Part shown: piece by piece, positions 62,256 to 64,000 of the stretch
Numbering within the stretch: position 1 is the stretch's first letter
How the letters are laid out: each line of letters begins with the position of its first letter
Source of the DNA: Glycomyces artemisiae
Lineage (GTDB): Bacteria; Actinomycetota; Actinomycetes; Mycobacteriales; Micromonosporaceae
Assembly: GCF_003002955.1 (NCBI RefSeq)
Contig: NZ_PVTJ01000010.1
Location: forward strand, 1 to 64,000
Direction: 5' to 3'
Length of the DNA stretch: 64,000 nt
Program-made: the position numbers and the translations under genes
Notes under the pieces: model-generated
Databases searched by the model: none
What the model saw: the letters and a program-made list of their open reading frames with translations, nothing else
What the model was told of the DNA's origin: nothing

Positions 62256-63074
62256 TCAGGTGCGCCGCCGGTAGGCCGCGACCGCGAGCGGCGCGAACAC
62301 CGCGATGATCCCGGCGATCCACGCGAGGGTCACCGCGACCGGCGTGGCGACCGGCCCGCCGACCATGAGCCCGCGCGCCGCGTCCATCGCGTACACCGAC
62401 GGGTTCACGTCCATCCACGCCTGGAGCCAGCCGGGCATCGACGCGGTCGGGGTGAGCATGTTCGTGCCGAACGTCAGCGGGAACGTCACGATGAACGCGA
62501 TGCCCTGCACCGACCCCGGCTCCTTCATGACCGCACCGAGCAGCAGGAACACCCAGCTCAGCGCGAACCCGAGCCCGATCGCGAGCAGGCACGCCGCGAG
62601 CGCCCGCGCCGGGTCGGTCTCGATCCGGAACCCCAGCAGGTACGAGAACCCGAGCAGCACGACGATGGTGACCACGTACCGGATCGCGTCCCCGAGCACC
62701 GCGCCGATGAGCGGTGCGGACCGCCCGATCGGCATCGACCGGAACCGGTCGAACAGGCCGCTCTTCAGGTCCGTGGAGAAGTTCGTGCCCGACTGGATCG
62801 ACGCGAACAGCGTCAGCATCACCATCAGCGCGGGCACGAGCGTCTGGAGGTACGCGGCGGTGTCGCCCGCGAGCGCGCCGCCGAGGAGGAACCCGAACAT
62901 CGCGGTGAAGATGATCGGCTGGAGCGTCACGTCGAGCAGCTGCTCGGGGTTCCGCATGGTCTTGACGAGGTTGCGCCAGGCGAGCGCGAGCGAGTGCCGC
63001 GCGAGCGCGAACGGGCGCTTGACGGCCGCGGCGTCGAGGCCGGGCGCGGCGGGCGCGGTGAGGACGGCGGTCAT
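62256..63074 (-). CDS. ABC-2 type permease (DrrB-like)
   Basis: The 272-residue protein has six transmembrane helices and the ABC-2 signature region NPEQLLDVTLQPIIFTAMFG and SGTNFSTDLKSGLFDRFRSMP. It forms the membrane pore of an exporter with the upstream ATPase, whose TGA overlaps its ATG (63074). GGAGG is in the end of the ATPase gene. DrrAB-type pairs export hydrophobic compounds such as anthracyclines and glycolipids; substrate unknown here. Confidence 0.92.
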   Translation of the reverse strand: MTAVLTAPAAPGLDAAAVKRPFALARHSLALAWRNLVKTMRNPEQLLDVTLQPIIFTAMFGFLLGGALAGDTAAYLQTLVPALMVMLTLFASIQSGTNFSTDLKSGLFDRFRSMPIGRSAPLIGAVLGDAIRYVVTIVVLLGFSYLLGFRIETDPARALAACLLAIGLGFALSWVFLLLGAVMKEPGSVQGIAFIVTFPLTFGTNMLTPTASMPGWLQAWMDVNPSVYAMDAARGLMVGGPVATPVAVTLAWIAGIIAVFAPLAVAAYRRRT

Positions 63075-64000
63075 GCCGGCACCTCCGTTTTCTGGTCGTT
63101 GCTGCTGGTGACGTGCCCGGTGAGCTTGAAGAACACGTCGTCGAGGTCGGGGAGGCGGAGCGCCAGCTCGGTGACGCCGATCCCGGCGAGCGCGAGCTCG
63201 GCGACGATCGCGGTGAACACGAGCTCGTTCTCCGCGGGCACGGCGAGCACGCCGCGCTGCGGCGACTCGGGCTCGTGCCCGGTGAACTTCCGCAGCAGGC
63301 CGGCGACGGCGTCGATGGAGCCGGCCTCGCTGGGCCGCACCACGATCGACTGCCCGCCGACGATCCGCTTCAGCTCGGCGGGCGTGCCGTGCGCGATGAC
63401 GCGGCCGTGGTCGAACACGCTGATCTCGTCGGCGAGCGCGTCGGCCTCTTCGAGGTACTGCGTGGTGAGCAGGACCGTGGTGCCGTCGGCGACGAGCCTG
63501 CGCACGACGCCCCACAGCTCCTCGCGCTTGACCGGGTCGAGCCCCGTCGTCGGCTCGTCGAGGAAGACGGTGCGCGGGCGGCCCATGAGGCTCGCGGCGA
63601 GGTCGAGGCGGCGGCGCATCCCGCCGGAGTAGGTCTTGACGGTGCGCTTCGCGGCGTCGGCGAGGTCGAAATCGGCCAGGAGCTGCTTCGTGCGGGACCG
63701 GATCTCGCTGCCGCGCAGGTCGAGGAGCCTGCCGATGAGCTGGAGGTTCTCCATCCCGGTCAGGTCGTCGTCGACGGACGCGAACTGCCCGGTGAGCCCG
63801 ATCCGGCGCCGCACCTCGTCGGGGCGGCGCGTGACGTCGATGCCGTCGACCCGCGCGGCGCCGCCGTCGGGGCGCAGGAGCGTCGCGAGGACGCGCACCA
63901 TGGTGGTCTTGCCCGCGCCGTTGGGCCCGAGCACGCCGAGGACGGTGCCCTCCTCGGCGGCCAGGTCGACCCCGGCGAGGGCGGTGAAGTCGCCGAAGCG
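63071..64000 (-). CDS. ABC transporter ATPase (DrrA-like), 5' end outside the window
   Basis: Codons run in frame to the last base of the window; 309 residues are visible. Walker A GPNGAGKTTMV, signature YSGGMRRRLDLAASLM, Walker B TVFLDEPTTGLDP and the switch His region are present, followed by the DrrA C-terminal domain (PSEAGSIDAVAGLL...). The missing N-terminus is probably about 15-20 residues. It pairs with the downstream permease in the same operon. Confidence 0.95.
   Translation of the reverse strand, partial: RFGDFTALAGVDLAAEEGTVLGVLGPNGAGKTTMVRVLATLLRPDGGAARVDGIDVTRRPDEVRRRIGLTGQFASVDDDLTGMENLQLIGRLLDLRGSEIRSRTKQLLADFDLADAAKRTVKTYSGGMRRRLDLAASLMGRPRTVFLDEPTTGLDPVKREELWGVVRRLVADGTTVLLTTQYLEEADALADEISVFDHGRVIAHGTPAELKRIVGGQSIVVRPSEAGSIDAVAGLLRKFTGHEPESPQRGVLAVPAENELVFTAIVAELALAGIGVTELALRLPDLDDVFFKLTGHVTSSNDQKTEVPA

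Overview
The window is very GC-rich DNA with dense, often overlapping genes and GTG/TTG starts. It carries actinobacterial hallmarks (mtrA-mtrB-lpqB, a WhiB regulator, DUF3107, DUF3499, DUF3152, MoeZ, NucS, an AfsR-type regulator), so it is chromosomal DNA of a filamentous or mycolate-free actinomycete. From memory, the order mtrAB-lpqB / TetR-DUF3107-DUF3152-moeZ / ahcY / manA-SIS-Trm112-manB-DUF3499-peptidase-whiB / manC matches the Rv3206-Rv3264 neighbourhood of Mycobacterium tuberculosis. A member of Glycomycetales is a guess, not shown by the sequence.

Layout. 0-1.3 kb: the tail of an IS5-type transposase abuts a CHAT protease gene that has lost its 5' end. 1.4-3.1 kb: an MFS transporter and a small protein tyrosine phosphatase. 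3.1-7.4 kb: a translationally coupled DUF4129 / membrane protein / MoxR / DUF58 / membrane protein operon. 7.4-8.8 kb: type II NADH dehydrogenase. 8.8-12.9 kb: mtrA-mtrB-lpqB. 13-19.2 kb: DUF3107 and TetR on the minus strand, then a Pro-rich protein, an alpha/beta hydrolase, a DUF3152 peptidase-like protein and moeZ on the plus strand. 19.4-21.2 kb: two Tat-exported beta-lactamase-like paralogues, facing ahcY across a hairpin plus a perfect 52-bp palindrome. 22.7-23.05 kb: a promoter-terminator pair (candidate leader or small RNA) ahead of a tandem-GNAT gene. 24.2-32 kb: GDP-mannose supply (manA, a SIS isomerase, a Trm112-like protein, manB, and manC with a membrane protein), with DUF3499, a peptidase-family protein and whiB between. 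32.2-34.9 kb: GH36 alpha-galactosidase and a DUF4190 protein. 35-41.8 kb: an accessory, partly decayed zone with intact nucS, a 5' nucS remnant 2.3 kb away, a SUKH immunity-protein remnant, a deleted GNAT gene, several small unknowns, a methyltransferase and a TetR/reductase pair. 41.9-45.2 kb: a large DUF4132 protein. 45.2-55.1 kb: a complete sugar-uptake and catabolic locus (ROK regulator and aldo/keto reductase facing a Gfo/Idh oxidoreductase, a Rbs-type ABC importer and two TIM-barrel isomerases). 55.2-58.9 kb: a PadR-controlled membrane protein, a zinc alcohol dehydrogenase and a P-loop kinase. 59-64 kb: a 1056-residue AfsR-like regulator and a DrrA/DrrB-type ABC exporter running off the right edge.

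Most of the window is conserved core. The least explained parts are the 22.8-23.0 kb leader RNA, the 21.2 kb palindrome, the mosaic at 35-41 kb, the operator-like repeats before the sugar operon, and the CHAT gene beheaded by an insertion sequence. I did not find a clearly new multi-gene system.
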